Of a stretch of DNA of 64,000 bases, positions 12,401 to 24,624 are shown piece after piece. The notes under the pieces were generated by a model that searched no databases, was not told the DNA's origin, and worked only from the letters and a program-made list of their open reading frames with translations. The position numbers and the translations under genes were made by a program. The DNA lies in NCBI GenBank assembly GCA_007644065.1, contig VJWN01000024.1:502317-566316 (forward strand), given 5' to 3'. Within the stretch, counting starts at the first letter, position 1. Each line of letters opens with the position of its first letter. The stretch is from Margaritispora aquatica (Eukaryota; Ascomycota; Leotiomycetes; Helotiales; Discinellaceae).

Positions 12401-13878
12401 GGAATTGCAGGTACTGGAGGCACCTCCTCCTCATCATCGTTGCCAGCTGAACTGTGTACATTACGCGGCTTGGGGGTCGGTAATCTCGATGAAGATATCA
12501 ATTGGGAATTGCGATTCTGCAACGAACCTGTCGAAGTGCGAGAAGTGTTATAACTTGCACTTGATGTTACTGAGAGCCCAGAGCTGTAAGACTTACGATT
12601 GGGATCTGGAGTTGTTCGTGAAGATGACGGTGTAGAAACCTTTCTGGGCAACATTGAAGGCGATCTAGATGAGGTTCTTTTGGAAATCTCTGGCTGGGAG
12701 GTTGGTGGGGTGTTCGGCATAGGAGGTGGATTCTGGAGAATTGACATGCGTTTCGCCCTTCGAGCATCAGTCGGACTGACGGTTCTAGCCCCTAGACCTG
12801 TTGCATGGGATCCAGTCGGCATCCCAGGCATGACTGACATCCGTTTTGCTGCTGAGGAAGGTGTAGTAGTTCCTCTTCCATTCGGTTTCCCAGGCGATCT
12901 ACCTGCAAAGGACGATGATCGATTATGGTCTGGTGTATTGGTATTCAAATTTGTCTGCCCTTGTCTTGACGGAGGTTGTAGAGATTTTGTCTTTGCTGCC
13001 CTTGAAGCTGTGAGTCCCCTTGCGCCATCGGTATACGTGGGTGCACCACCAGTATTGACTCGTGCGGATACCGCTCCGGCATCTGATAAGCCTTGCAAAG
13101 AGGCACTCGTGGCTAAGCTTGGACGCCTCCTCTGAGCTGGACGATTGTGGTCTGAATCAACAATTCCTGGCCCAATAGATTTTCGTGGGGCTTTCGAGCC
13201 ATTTGCTGTAGCACTTGAGGACACTGGCGGGTACTGGCTTTGGCGTCGATTTCGCATGGTGAGTGGTCCACTTGGTGGATCCATCGCTCCAGATACTCCT
13301 GATGTTCCTGATGTTCCTGAAATCGTCGAAGAAACACTACTCTGCCTAGCAGAGAGACTTTGTCGACGCAGTATAGATCCCGTTCTCGCTGGTCGAGGAC
13401 CTGAAGGGCCACGACCTATAACACCGCCCCGTGCATCTGCCATGCCTCCGTGTGTTCCTTCAGCAGGTTTATTTCCTCCGACAGCACTTCGATCTGTGGT
13501 CGATTGTGAATTGAAATTGAACTCATTTGACGCGGTCGTTATACTGCTCTGTAGGTCGTCAAAACTCGGCGAGGGGAGGAACTCGTAGGAGATAGTGGAA
13601 TTTTCATCTGCAGCATTATATCCGCCAAAAGAGAAAAGTGAATGGTTGTTTGCGGACGACGCATTAAGAGTTGGCTCCTTCACCGACCCTGCTCTTGGTC
13701 TCGTATTTTGGTCGTACGCCTCTTGTCTAGTACCGTAGTCAGTAAACCAAGTGCTGCTGGCATTGATGATAGAGTGACCATACAGTTTAGAGGGGGAATA
13801 GTCTGGTCGAGGACCAGAGGGAGGTTTCTGTTCTCGAAGCATTGGTATGGGTCCTTTGTCACCGGGAGAGTCCAGCAA
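9467..13878 (-). CDS. DYRK-family Ser/Thr protein kinase, Pom1-like
   Basis: Exon 1 (13878-10642) and exon 2 (10594-9467) are joined by a 47-bp intron (10595-10641), giving 1,454 residues. The first roughly 1,000 residues are Ser/Thr/Pro-rich and probably disordered, with SGTSGTSGVSG and many basic-Ser patches. The kinase domain starts near residue 1024 (YEIIDVLGKGSFGQVV); VAVK holds the ATP-binding Lys (about 1054), HCDLKPEN the catalytic Asp (about 1151, HCD replacing HRD as in DYRKs), DFGSSCFE follows (Asp about 1171), and the activation loop has the DYRK YTY pair (about 1183/1185) before IQSRFYRSPEV. DYRKs autophosphorylate the second Tyr of this motif. The closest named fungal relative is probably Pom1, the cell-polarity and cell-size kinase; an alternative is another class II DYRK. 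A basic Ser/Ala-rich tail follows the domain. The intron splits the domain between LREW and DPKNKH. Confidence 0.88.
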
Positions 13879-15751
13879 TAATAAGGTATATGTCAGGGTC
13901 GTTCTTCACAAAAAGCCCAGTCCACTCAAGGGCCGAGAGAATTCGCTGGACTATTTCATTTCAAAAGACGTCCGGGAAGTGCTCCAAGCGGGGTTGCCCT
14001 GGGGAGGATTGAAAGCGTGGTAGTGAGGAGGAATTGAAGCTCTCGATAGGAGGCAAATCGCGACTTGTTGTTGATGTGGGACAATAGTTTTGCAGCTCGA
14101 TTCGGAGGTGGTACTGTAAGGTACCTATAGATACAGTCGACAGGGGTCCAGCCAGTCTTGGAGTGTCTTGCTTCACAACGTATAATATAAGGTAATGTAC
14201 CTAGGTAAATAAAAGTATCTTGGAAAAAGATCCCCTTGATTATATTCTCTTGGCCGACTACGTAAGAGCTCTGAGTACTATTCTCAAGAGAGAGGTGTGA
14301 TACCTGCAAGAAGCCGTGCGACAGAGGCCAAAGATGCCAAAATAAGGTAGATGGGTTGGCGTTCTGGCTTTTTGGCTTTTTGGCTGTTCAATTTTGGTTA
14401 CCGGGAAGGGTGAAGGAGGTATGGGTATGGGTATGGGTATGGATGGGGATGGTAACCTTAGAAACTAAAAAATAAAACTGGGGGGGTTCGATTGGTCTAC
14501 AATCATACAAAGTATCCAATCTATCCAATCCTGACTATAGCCGAGAGGAAAGGGGGAAAAGGAATAGGAGAAGTAATCTCAACGAATCAAAGTTTTCCAC
14601 ACTACTCATGAGACAGATGAGACTCATGGGGCTCATGGGGCTCATGAAATGTGATGATATTTGGCCTCAAGGGGCCTAAGGTATATATTGAACTATCTAT
14701 TATATACAAATTTGTAAATAATTGCGCGATCAAATCTCTTTCACATCTCTGGAGGTACTGTAGGTATATTATCCCCTACCAAGTAACTACGTCTATTGTT
14801 ACTCGGTTAACGGACTGCTTTGCTCTTGTGTACCTACATACTTGAACAGGATAACCTGCAACTTACTAAGGTGAAGGGACTAGTATGGGTTTTTTCGCCG
14901 TGTAGCTAACTACGTGGAGAAAAGACAACAGTATTCCTACTCATCATTGACTCCCTATGAAGATTGCCTACCCTTACTTTACTATTATATGGAAATAAGA
15001 TCTTACCTCACCTGGAGGGATAAAACGGGCACCAAATGACGGAGACGGCACGGCTACTGTACCTTCGGTACATATGTACATCCTGCTTATAGCTTTCTTT
15101 TGAGCTACCTACTCAACTACCGTTTCCGCCAACTTTACCAGATCGGACTGGGGACTAAAATGGTAGTTGAGATGGAACGTCAATCTGTCTTCGAACATCA
15201 TGCTGAGCCCTACAGTTTTCAGTTTGCATGTGAACCGAACTTAGGCCTTGTGTATGAACCTGCTGTATGCAAGGAGGGTACCTTACCTAAGGGAGGTACG
15301 GTAGAGACCTCGGTACAGGACAAATTCAAACTCCAACGACAATTGAGATTCTGGTAATAAATCTCATTACATATATCGTGATCTTTTTCTGGAATTTTAT
15401 TTGAGTAATCTATTCGGTTCGCATCTCGCACACAATAAGGGGCAAATCGGACCTACTTACCTCCGGAGACCTGTTCACATGCTACATTCTGGGACGTTTG
15501 ACGACGCTGCTCCCAACTGCGTCATAATTAGTATTTCTCCAGCATCGACCAGAAGGCACCATCGAAGATATCTTCTCGGCATACGCGAGATATATCCAGC
15601 GGTCGCTGCCAAAGAGTGCGGATATACAAACGCCGCTATTGCCTTGATTGACCTGTTGAGATCCATTACACAGGAACAAGCTGTATGCGATACATCTCCA
15701 GAGCCAATCCTCTACTAGCTGCTCCTGGCCAGACATTAGCACAACTTCGAG
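13879..15751. other. Long divergent intergenic region
   Basis: About 1.9 kb between the kinase and the peroxin gene, which point away from each other. It holds both promoters, a short (GGGTAT)n tract, a CTCATGGGG microrepeat (about 14620-14650) and scattered copies of GGTACCT/ACCTAGGT-like motifs (14117, 14199, 14754, 15260-15300). Open frames up to 117 codons show no domain. A long kinase 5' UTR is likely. Confidence 0.55.
14418..14449. repeat. Hexanucleotide microsatellite (GGGTAT)n
   Basis: About four tandem copies of GGGTAT, degenerating into GGATGGGGATGG. It lies far inside the region between genes; it is not the vertebrate/fungal telomere unit TTAGGG. Confidence 0.8.
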
Positions 15752-17318
15752 ATGGAGGATTTTACAGCAGACACCTTCGCGAATCGAGACGAGCCTATTC
15801 CAGTCATATCATTTGATGCTGAAGATGACATCTCGGGCGACGAAGTTGGCACGGCAGATGGGAGAATGGTTGATTTCTTTAGAAGATCTGGGAGGATGAA
15901 GAATAGTAAGGAAAATACCAAATCTACAGGCACAAGCATGCAAGATCGGATACTCGAAAAGTAAGGCACATCAGCTACTTCGATTGCTTCATACTGAGCA
16001 TTAACGGTGATCTAGGCTTCTCCAGCAGGTCATACCAGTAGAGGATTTTTCCTCATCACGCCCCGAACTGCATCAGCAGCCCGACCTTTCAAGTCGACCG
16101 ACTTTCTCTCTTCCCACTATGTCTGCAAACTTTCGTCGGTTCAATGCTCGCATTGGAGTAGTGTTCGTGTTCCAGGTCAAGGTTATCCGGCTGCTTTCAT
16201 GGCATACAACAACACATACCCTTTCTTTCTTAGCAGTCTATACATTTGTTTGTCTGGATCCATACCTTTTGACTGTGCTGCCCTTAGCCATCGTACTACT
16301 GGGTCTTCTGATACCCTCGTTCATTGCCCGGCATCCGGCTGCACCTCCAACAATCACATCTTCTGCAAATGGTCCATCTTTCGGCTATAACACAAGCGGC
16401 CCTCCACTTGCACCTGCGCCCACAGTCAAGCCAGTAAAGGAGCTGTCAAAAGACTTTTTCCGTAATATGAGAGATTTACAAAATAGCATGGAAGACTTCT
16501 CTAGAGTGCATGACAAGATTATAGCAGTCCTCAACCCCCAAACTAACTTCTCAAATGAAGCACTGTCTTCAACGTTGTTTTTGTTTGCCTTCTTTGGAGC
16601 GCTTCTCATGTTCATCGGTGCGAATCTTCTGCCATGGCGTATGATAGCCCTTTTTACTGGCTGGGCAGTAACAGGAATGGGCCATCCTATGATTCAGAAT
16701 CAATTAGCTACCACTCACAAAACCTTGGTAGTACCAAGAGAAGAGCAGGCGAAATCGTGGCTCGATTCTTGGATTGCAAGCGATATCATCCTGGACTCTG
16801 CCCCTGAAACGAGGGAGGTTGAGATCTTTGAGTTGCAGCGTCTATCCGTTGGAGCGGAGTGGGAGTCCTGGCTATTCAGCTCGAGTCCTCATGATCCAGC
16901 AAGTCCAGAACGGGTCCGTGGTGACCGAGCGCGGGGTACTAGATTCTTTGAGGATGTTCAGCCACCCAAAGGTTGGGAATGGAGCGAAAAGAAGTGGGCA
17001 TTGGATCTGTGGTCCAGAGAGTGGGTTGAGGAGAGGATCATTACAGGAGTTGAGGTCGAGACAGAGGGCGAAAGATGGGTTTACGATATCCGGTACGAGT
17101 ATGACGACCAAGCAGATTATGGTTTATATTATGGAGATAACGAAGGGAGCGGGACGCCTATCAAGGGCAAGCAGAAAGCACTGCCAAGCTGGGAGGAGGG
17201 CAGTGATGCTGATGGAGAAGGGAGGGGGCGGAGAGGTGAATGGAGGAGACGAAGGTGGGTGAGAATGGTTAAGAGAAAGCCTTTGCCGAGGAGGTCCGTC
17301 TCTGAGGGTAGTACTTGA
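15752..17318 (+). CDS. Integral peroxisomal membrane peroxin, Pex24/Pex28-29 family
   Basis: Exons 15752-15960 and 16016-17318 (55-bp intron) encode 503 residues. After an acidic N-terminus comes MQDRILEKLLQQVIPVED, then a Ser/Pro linker and the family core beginning FRRFNARIGVVFVFQVKVIRLLSW, followed by two or three closely spaced hydrophobic segments (HTLSFLAVYTFVCLDPYLL; VLPLAIVLLGLLIPSFIA). A further membrane pair is near FLFAFFGALLMFIGANLLPW and MIALFTGWAVTGMGHP. The C-terminal half resembles the dysferlin-like (DysF) part, with paired Trp-containing motifs PPKGWEWSEKKWALD and RRRWVRMVKRKPLPRR. Proteins of this family (Yarrowia Pex24, yeast Pex28/29) sit in the peroxisomal or ER-peroxisome contact membrane and control peroxisome number and size. 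The orthologue within the family cannot be chosen from sequence alone. Confidence 0.85.
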
Positions 17319-19418
17319 GTCAATTATTCTTGAATCTTCCTTTTAACAATTTTCCCGTGCTCTTTGCGTGTCGCCTTTCGAGCATCCGAGTATACTCAAA
17401 GTTCTTGTGATGTTTCTTGTCAACTCTTCCACTTCTTTCTTTGCGTGTCTACCATTAAAAGAAGTATACTACACTTTCCGTCTTGTCTTAACATACGCTT
17501 TGAGGTTACTGTTATCTTTTGGTCGGATCTAAGTGCCCTCCATGGACTTGCTGCCTTGGAAATCTTGGAAATGGGGACCAACATTGTGAGTATAATTACA
17601 GACTGTACCAGTTCTTCTTTGCCTCTTTTTATTCTGGCAAAGTGACGCCATTACTTATCGGAATTCTAAGGGTCTATGATTTCTAGAAGTTATTGGGGTT
17701 ACGGATCCATTCTTCCACGGAGTCTATCTATCGTTTCCATGGTCAAAATTCATTCCTATTGTGATGTGAAAATAATACAAGTAATATGTAGCATGTATTG
17801 TTCTACGTAAGATTACTATATAGATACAATACATCATTCCCATCCTACATGAATGGCTATACCTCCGCATCAAAGCGAGGGTGTCTTTGATGTTTTAAAT
17901 TTTCATTTATTATTCATCGCTGTTATAATCTAGCCTACCAATCACTCAGTCAATGCGAATAGTTCATTGGTATCTAAGCACATCCTTTATAAGTCTCCAC
18001 AAGTTAGGTACCTATAGGTAGGATTCGCTTCTTCGGTAGGTCATAGGTTAATTACCTAGATAACGCATTTCAAGAATCTTCCTACGTCTCGAACCCATTC
18101 TGCTAACCAAGGCTTCCCAGCAGCTTCCTTCATTACGAGAGGAGTTGGTATTTCAACCAGTATCATTGCTCACTTTGGCACATTCATTAAGCGAGAAACT
18201 GATCACACGCTTTGGAATTATATGGCACGCCCCGAAAGCTCTACATTCACTTGTTGCTGGGTAGTAAAATGGTGGAGTATGCATTTGATACTTAGCTTGC
18301 GCATGTAGATTATCAGTATCATAAAGGATAGAGTTCGAACTTGTACCAGGAAGATGGTATGTGTCTGTGAATTCATTTTCAGTTGTATAATTTACTCTGC
18401 TCTACAAATTTGTCAAAGCTGAGAGTTGTATAAACAGGTATAGAACTGTTGCTCTGATCCTTAAATAGACAAATACATACCTATTTTCTTGTTTTGTTAC
18501 CACCCCGCAGTGGGATTTGCAGTAATTTATTCATTTCATATTCACTTAGATGAAAGATCATCAATGTGCAGCAGTTCTCTATCTTGGTTCGTGCAAGCTG
18601 CTGGCTGTGTATATAGTAACCAAGCATTCGACTGTTTGCTATAGACTACCAGAAAACAATTGATGGTACCAAAAAATAACCCAGAATGAAATGATCTGGA
18701 ACTTATTGTCTCGCAAGAAACTTATCTCATAATTAGAACTGATTTTTGGGTCGTTCCAGGATACATGCATGAATATGTCGCATGATCCTGCATGATGGTA
18801 TGGAGTTGAGGATGGATTATTTTGTATACACTTTCCCGTCCCAAGATAAAACTATAGTAGCCTCGAACACTTTCCTTGATATGCTGAAATCAAGCATATA
18901 TATTATTTCTCTATTCAGTGTGATTAAGTTGAGAAGTGCCACCAAAGTAGTCCATCATCCTGAGAGTTGACTCTCAAGAGTATACCACAAAACCACGAAA
19001 ACAACTGGAAATAATAAAGATGCCTGGAGATACTCCAATTGATGTCCAAGGTGGAAATTTGTATCAATTATACTATCAAGATACACATACGTTGAAATTC
19101 TATTGAATTGAATAACAAAATTTTGAGCGAGACATGAGGGGTCTGCATCTTATCCACCCTTACTCAAGTACTCAAGAAATGACGTGGGATGTCTTGGCGT
19201 CGCGTTGAACCACAAGCAGGGTTATATTTTCGCGACGACAATTGGATTGGGCTGGATTAGATTGAGAGGTGTGAAGCAATTCCGGCTCAAACCTGTCCTC
19301 ATCCAAGAACAACGCGAACAACGCGAACTACAAAAGACTCGAGGATTCTCTTCACCCCGCTATACACCCTCCTCCTCCTCAAACTTTGCATTCTCTATCT
19401 GCGCCTGCAACCGCCATC
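17319..19418. other. Intergenic, about 2.1 kb
   Basis: Between two plus-strand genes. It is AT-leaning but not RIP-like. A motif cluster at 18000-18060 contains GGTACCTATAGGTA and ACCTAGATAA. Open frames such as 17364-17645 and 18782-18970 have no recognisable similarity. I see no tRNA or transposon. Confidence 0.5.
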
Positions 19419-20845
19419 ATGGTCTATGTACGCCAGGAAAAGCTTCCCAACCTCAAGCAATATAAATACTCTGGAGTCGACCACTCACTGCTCTCGCGCT
19501 ATGTGCTGAAGCCGTTTTACACCAACTTCGTGATCAAATGTTTTCCCATGTCTATGGCCCCAAACCTCATCACCCTATCTGGCTTCAGTTTCATCATTAT
19601 CAATATCCTGACGCTGCTGTGGTATAATCCGACCTTAGACCAGGACTGCCCTCCGTGGGTATATGCGAGCTGGTCAGTTGGCTTGTTCCTGTATCAGACC
19701 TTTGATGCCGTGGATGGATCTCAAGCGTAAGTCATAGTGGAAAGAAAGCAGTCGCAGATGCTGATTATTACGGACAGACGCCGTACACACCAGAGTGGAC
19801 CTCTTGGAGAACTTTTCGATCATGGAGTTGATGCCGTCAATACTTCGCTCGAAGTCCTTATCTTTGCAGCCTCGCAGAATATGGGAATGGGATGGAAGAC
19901 TGTCTTGACACTCTTTGGAGGTATGTTGCTGTCACAGTCTCCCATACAAGGTGTGAACTAACAGCAATTAGCCCTACTTACATTCTACGTTCAGACCTGG
20001 GATGAATACCATACGAAGACTCTTACACTTGGCATAGTGTCAGGACCAGTCGAAGGCATCGTCATTCTAGTTCTCATATATGCCTTCACGGCCATAAAAG
20101 GAGGCGCTAGCTTCTGGCAGCAGTCGATGTTCCGGGCAATTGGCATCCCAGAATCCGCTCTTATCCCCACGTTTATCTACGAGTTGCCCTTCAATGAGTG
20201 GTACATGATCCAAGGTGGTTGTGTTTTGGTCTTGAACACCGTTCAATCGTAAGTTGAGTCCAGTAGGGTGTATGTTTTTCTCTAACAACTTCTAGGTCAC
20301 TCAATGTGATTAAAGCACGTCGTGCTAGAGGGGATAAGTCTCGAGGTGCTCTGCTTGGCCTCGTGCCATTCTTTGTGACCTGGACCTTAATTCCAGCATA
20401 TCTCTATCTCAATCCTGAGATTCTATACAACCATCTCGTTCCTTTCGTATTTTTCGCAGGTCTTGTCAACGCATATTCTGTGGGTCAAATGATCACTGCA
20501 CACTTGGTTCTTCTCGACTTTCCATATTACAATGTGCTGGTCCTACCTATTGCATATGGTGTTTTCGACTCACTGGGCCCCGTGTTGCAGAAGAACATTG
20601 GTGTAGGATGGCCTAGTGCTTTGGGCGGGGATGTTTACCAGGTCGCATACGTGTTCTGCATGCTAGGGATGGCAATTGGCGTCTATGGAAGCTTTGTGGT
20701 ATGTCCGTTCACATGAGAAGAATGCATCTTACTAATTCTTTGCCAGGTGGATGTCATTGTCACTATTTGTGACCATCTTGATATCTGGTGCTTGACTATA
20801 AAGCATCCATGGAATGAGGAGGAGGAGGCCAAGAAAGTGAAGTAG
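19419..20845 (+). CDS. Choline/ethanolamine phosphotransferase (CPT1/EPT1 family)
   Basis: Five exons (19419-19726, 19778-19920, 19972-20248, 20296-20698, 20747-20845) with introns of 47-51 bp give 409 residues. The start MVYVRQEKLPNLKQYKYSGVD is the family beginning; an in-frame ATG 33 bp upstream (19386) is less likely. The CDP-alcohol phosphotransferase signature D-G-x2-A-R-x8-G-x3-D-x3-D is complete: DGSQARRTHQSGPLGELFDH followed by GVD, split by intron 1 at Ala103. About seven or eight hydrophobic segments follow, and the C-terminus is charged (EEEEAKKVK). The enzyme transfers phosphocholine or phosphoethanolamine from the CDP form to diacylglycerol in the ER/Golgi membrane, the last step of the Kennedy pathway. 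Choline versus ethanolamine preference cannot be settled by eye. Confidence 0.93.
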
Positions 20846-21743
20846 GAAAAAAACTTTTGATAAGTCATAATGATAATGCTATGGACGATACGATGACGTG
20901 AAGAAAGAGAAATATTGACAGGAACACAATGGATAAAATGAAAATTAAGTTCCATACTCTAAGTACAATCTCCTGTGAATTTATATGTTTTTGCTTATAT
21001 ATCCAGGTATAAACTCGGTAATAAAATAATACTTACATATATCTGGGAGATTTTTAGACCATTGTAATAACATTTGACCGACTTTAACCCCGTGTTTTTA
21101 ATTCGCCTCGTTTTCTCTTTCCTCCTGCTGCTTTCTCTCTCTCTACTCGCTCTTTATAATCCCCCCCCCTTTCTATTATTCTTGGGGGTTTCTCCGGATG
21201 AACATACAATATCAAGATTAACGGTTACTTCCTAACATGCTGTTAAAGAAACCAGCGCTACCAGATGTTGAGTTTCCTTGATCGGTGCATATGCTCAATT
21301 CTTCTGCCTCATCTAGGTAAGGTATGACTCCGTCGAGTTCCGTATCGGCCATGATTAAGTTTGGTTACAAAATGCACATGTTCAGTATCGTAAGATTACA
21401 TGTGTGAATAACGGCATAAGTCACCGTGGAGGGGAACAAGGGATTGATGACACGTGGGCCACTCTTTCATTACCAAGTAATTATTAATTCGGCCAGTCCG
21501 TTGGTCGAAGTGTTGATCATGTCTATCATTACCATTACGTTGCGCATATGGCTATAAGCGAAAAACCAAATCCCATAGTTGATCACAGCATGCACTCGCT
21601 TATTCATTCAAGGCTTGATTCTTAATCACCGTGCCACTGTTCACCATGGGAATACTTGCGACAGCTGTCTCACCTTATAAGAAATGAGGCACATATTGAG
21701 AGAGAACGCCCTGGGTTTATTCACTCAAATGAGTCGCTGTACA
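20846..21743. other. Convergent intergenic region
   Basis: About 900 bp holding the 3' ends of two convergent genes, with a CT-rich tract and a C9 run near 21120-21175. No gene is supported. Confidence 0.5.
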
Positions 21744-22646
21744 TCATATGATTGCCGGCCCACCACAAAACCACAGCAAAACACCAAATATCATCATCCA
21801 ACTCAACCCGCCTTCTCCTAGCAATTTCTCTCCCCCAGAAGTAGCACTGTAGCCCTCCCAGACTCCCTCAGTCTGCACACTGCCACTGTTATTTACCAAC
21901 AACTTCGCACTCCCCACGACCCATTCACCATTGAAAGTGAACACATGTGCACTTATAAAACTCCTGTCCGTCTGCTTATCATTCCGGACCAAGGAGAATG
22001 CCGCTTGCTGAGGTGTTACCGTCCCATTCATTGTCCACTTTCCATCGTAGAAGAGCTCGCCGGGAACGAATATGGAGGCCTGGCATGTATCGACCAGCGC
22101 GCGACCTATGGCGCCATCGGCCTCGGACCAAATATAGGTTCCGTTAACGATATACCCCAACGAGAAATTCGAAGACGACGGGGGAGTGAATGGGGACAGC
22201 TGATTTCTCCAGTATGTTCCCGTCTTTGAGTTCCCTTTGTTGGCGCCGCTATCCAAACTCGATACACCAGCTACGCTCCAATACTCATTCTTGACACCAG
22301 AATCCAGCCTAGCGAGATTCCACCAGAAAGGGTTACTGTCATACCCAGCTCTTGTCGTCTTGCTTTGTGTGGGAGCTACAGCGCCAACTTCCAGCGCATA
22401 AGTATCGTCTAGGGTAAAGCCATATCCAGGTTCATTGGCGCAGGTGAGTGGATTACGGTAGTAGGATATCGTACCGCGGTAGTAGACAGTGTATCTTTCA
22501 AGGGAGAGGGTGATGGAGTTATCGTTCGCGAGAGGCCCTGTGGTGAAGTTTTTGAGTGATGTGGGAGCTATAGCCTGGGCGAGAGAGGAGATTGAAAGAA
22601 GGAGGAGGAGGCTGCTGGGGAGTGAGAGCATGATGGATAAGGTCAA
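21744..22646 (-). CDS. Secreted, probably GPI-anchored protein of unknown function
   Basis: A single open frame of 300 residues. The N-terminus has a clear signal peptide (basic-poor start, hydrophobic LPSSLLLLLSISSLAQAIA, probable cleavage after AQA). The C-terminus ends in a hydrophobic segment (LSWMMIFGVLLWFCGGPAII) preceded by small residues GYSATSGGEK, as expected of a GPI-anchor signal. Several N-glycosylation sequons occur (NFT, NFS, NGT, NNS). The body is rich in aromatic and Gly residues (YYRGTISYYRNPLTCANEPG; SNPFWWNLARL) and has few Cys, so it should be a beta-rich extracellular domain. I recognise no named domain. Met6 is an alternative start that would leave the signal peptide intact. 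Confidence 0.75.
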   Translation of the reverse strand: MTLSIMLSLPSSLLLLLSISSLAQAIAPTSLKNFTTGPLANDNSITLSLERYTVYYRGTISYYRNPLTCANEPGYGFTLDDTYALEVGAVAPTQSKTTRAGYDSNPFWWNLARLDSGVKNEYWSVAGVSSLDSGANKGNSKTGTYWRNQLSPFTPPSSSNFSLGYIVNGTYIWSEADGAIGRALVDTCQASIFVPGELFYDGKWTMNGTVTPQQAAFSLVRNDKQTDRSFISAHVFTFNGEWVVGSAKLLVNNSGSVQTEGVWEGYSATSGGEKLLGEGGLSWMMIFGVLLWFCGGPAII

Positions 22647-23283
22647 TTCTCGTCAAGATCGTAAGTTGATGGCTGATGTCGATCCAAGGTGAACTCCGGA
22701 AGTCGCTCACTATTTCTGTTACTTATTTCCGATGATTAGAGAAGTGTAACAAGAAGAGAAAGGTTGATGGGATCAAAGAAATAGGAATACACAAACATTG
22801 TAATAACAGTTGAGATAACTCAGTACCAGCATCTTTAGCCTCAAAAGGCCAAGATTAGATCTCTCTCAATCTATATCCGATTAGGACCCAGCCAATCCAT
22901 TCCTCTGGGAACAGTCCAATCATAAAGAAAACCCCTTCTCAAGGCTTTTCCTAACCATTAGAATCAAACTCCTATTAACCATGATCCACACAATCTGTCG
23001 ACTTTCGGAATTAAGCTACTTCGCTTATGCATATCCTTTGATGTGAATTTGTAGCTCTTGTGATATGGTGTACGAGGAAAGGAATAAGTAGGTTCAGTAG
23101 TAAGTCTGATTTCTAAAAAGTCACTAACTACTATTCGGTTGAAGTCAAGGTAAACCCAACCTCAACCTATAAACTATTTAGGCAGTCACGGTGCGGTCAC
23201 GCACCCCGTAACAGAACCTGCCGGAATCTATTTTATTTTCAAAAGTATATCTTACACGGCATCACACTGGACTCGGAATTCTT
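22647..23283. other. Intergenic between two minus-strand genes
   Basis: Promoter of the GPI-type protein and 3' flank of the SQR gene. A short repeat of GGTCACG/GTCACGG is at 23183-23200. No gene is seen. Confidence 0.5.
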
Positions 23284-24624
23284 TCACTTGATCCAGCCCT
23301 TTGGACCACCCCAAGTACCCTTCACCATATACTTCCCATATACCCATGGAAAGAAGTCTCTCTTCATATAGTAAAACGCCCGACGCGGGATTGCTTGGTC
23401 GATGCCAAACCATCCACCAAACGTCTCTTTCGGTACTCCCCCATACTTGAACTCAGCAAGCATCAACTTACCATACTCAGTCACGAGCGGGCATGATGTA
23501 TAGCCATCATACTTGGTATCTAGATCTTTCCCATTAATGGTCGAGAGCAGGTTGTGGACCAAAACAGGCGCCTGTGCGGTGATTGCCGCGACTGTCTTCG
23601 AGGTGGGTAGACTGGAGGCGTCGCCAGCAGACCAAATGTTGTGGTACCGTTGGTGGCGGAGAGTATCCTCGTTCACGTCTACGAACCCAGCATCATTTGC
23701 AAGTAAGCTGTTCTTGACGAAATCATGGGGTCTGTTTTTGGGTACCACATGCAAAAGGTCGAATTCCTTTGTGAGCTCTGTTTTGCCATCTGGGCAAGTA
23801 AAGGTCGCCGTGTTGCCATCAATGGCGATGAGATCGTGCCCGAACAATCCTTCAACAGATCTCTGTTTCCGCAATTCCTCAAGCTTGGCACTATACTTGG
23901 GCACCCCAAACATTGTAGGAAGTCCTGTTGCGAAAGTAATATTGATGGCGGACCTCGAAGGATTATGAACATCGTACAAACCCCTACGTTTCCAGTAATC
24001 CAATGCGAGCCACATGATCTTCTGCGGTGCTCCTGCACACTTGATAACACCAGTAGGTTGGGTGAAAATGGCCTTTCCTTTTCGGAGCCTCTGTATCGTG
24101 CCAAAAACTTTGTCGCAACTGTCGTATTGATAGATGGAAGACACAAATGAGTCTGGATTTGCAAGAGCTTCGGGCAGACCCTTCACGCTACTAGTGTCGA
24201 CAGTTATACCTGGAGCGACAACGAGTTGTTCGTAATTAATCTGATCTCCATTTCTTAAAGTGATAAAGCTGTCGTCCGGGGAAAATCCTTCTACGCCGGT
24301 ATTGTAGAATCGAAGCTTGGGGTCAATTAAGCTGCCCAGCGGTTTTCGCAAGCTCTCCTTCGTCTTCAGACCCCCTCCAACAAGAGTCCATCCAGGCTGG
24401 TAGTGATGCCACGTCGCCGGGTCGACGATAGCAATATCGTCTTGTCTAAATTTGCCTTGTCGAAGGAGCTGATGGCTAATAGCGAGGCCGGCAGAACCGC
24501 CGCCTACCACCACGATCTTGTGATTTCGAGCGTGACCAGTAACACGTGATACTGTCGCAAATTTTCGACTTGCATGTACAAAATGAGCCGGGATAGTAGA
24601 GCGCATAGGAGTAAACATTGCCAT
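23284..24624 (-). CDS. Sulfide:quinone oxidoreductase, mitochondrial (SQR/Hmt2)
   Basis: An uninterrupted 446-residue frame. Residues 1-34 are basic and hydroxylated without acidic residues (FVHASRKFATVSRVTGHARN), fitting a mitochondrial presequence. The FAD-binding Rossmann motif is KIVVVGGGSAGLAISHQL (36-53) and the second FAD motif is WSAGDASSLPTSKT (331-344). Two redox Cys typical of eukaryotic SQRs are visible: C196 in IKCAGAPQK and C378 in DGYTSCPLVTEYG; the third Cys of many bacterial SQRs is not in its place, as expected for type II. The enzyme sits on the inner mitochondrial membrane, oxidises H2S, passes electrons to ubiquinone and places the sulfane sulfur on glutathione or another acceptor. 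It is divergent to the persulfide dioxygenase that uses its product, which strengthens the call. Fission-yeast Hmt2 is the reference member. Confidence 0.95.
   Translation of the reverse strand: MAMFTPMRSTIPAHFVHASRKFATVSRVTGHARNHKIVVVGGGSAGLAISHQLLRQGKFRQDDIAIVDPATWHHYQPGWTLVGGGLKTKESLRKPLGSLIDPKLRFYNTGVEGFSPDDSFITLRNGDQINYEQLVVAPGITVDTSSVKGLPEALANPDSFVSSIYQYDSCDKVFGTIQRLRKGKAIFTQPTGVIKCAGAPQKIMWLALDYWKRRGLYDVHNPSRSAINITFATGLPTMFGVPKYSAKLEELRKQRSVEGLFGHDLIAIDGNTATFTCPDGKTELTKEFDLLHVVPKNRPHDFVKNSLLANDAGFVDVNEDTLRHQRYHNIWSAGDASSLPTSKTVAAITAQAPVLVHNLLSTINGKDLDTKYDGYTSCPLVTEYGKLMLAEFKYGGVPKETFGGWFGIDQAIPRRAFYYMKRDFFPWVYGKYMVKGTWGGPKGWIK

Noticed and set aside
13956..14309. 117-codon minus-strand frame upstream of the kinase gene
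   Set aside because: No similarity or domain; overlaps another frame and lies in the kinase 5' flank.
18325..18350. GAGTTCGAACTTG as a possible tRNA B box
   Set aside because: No clover-leaf could be formed on either strand.
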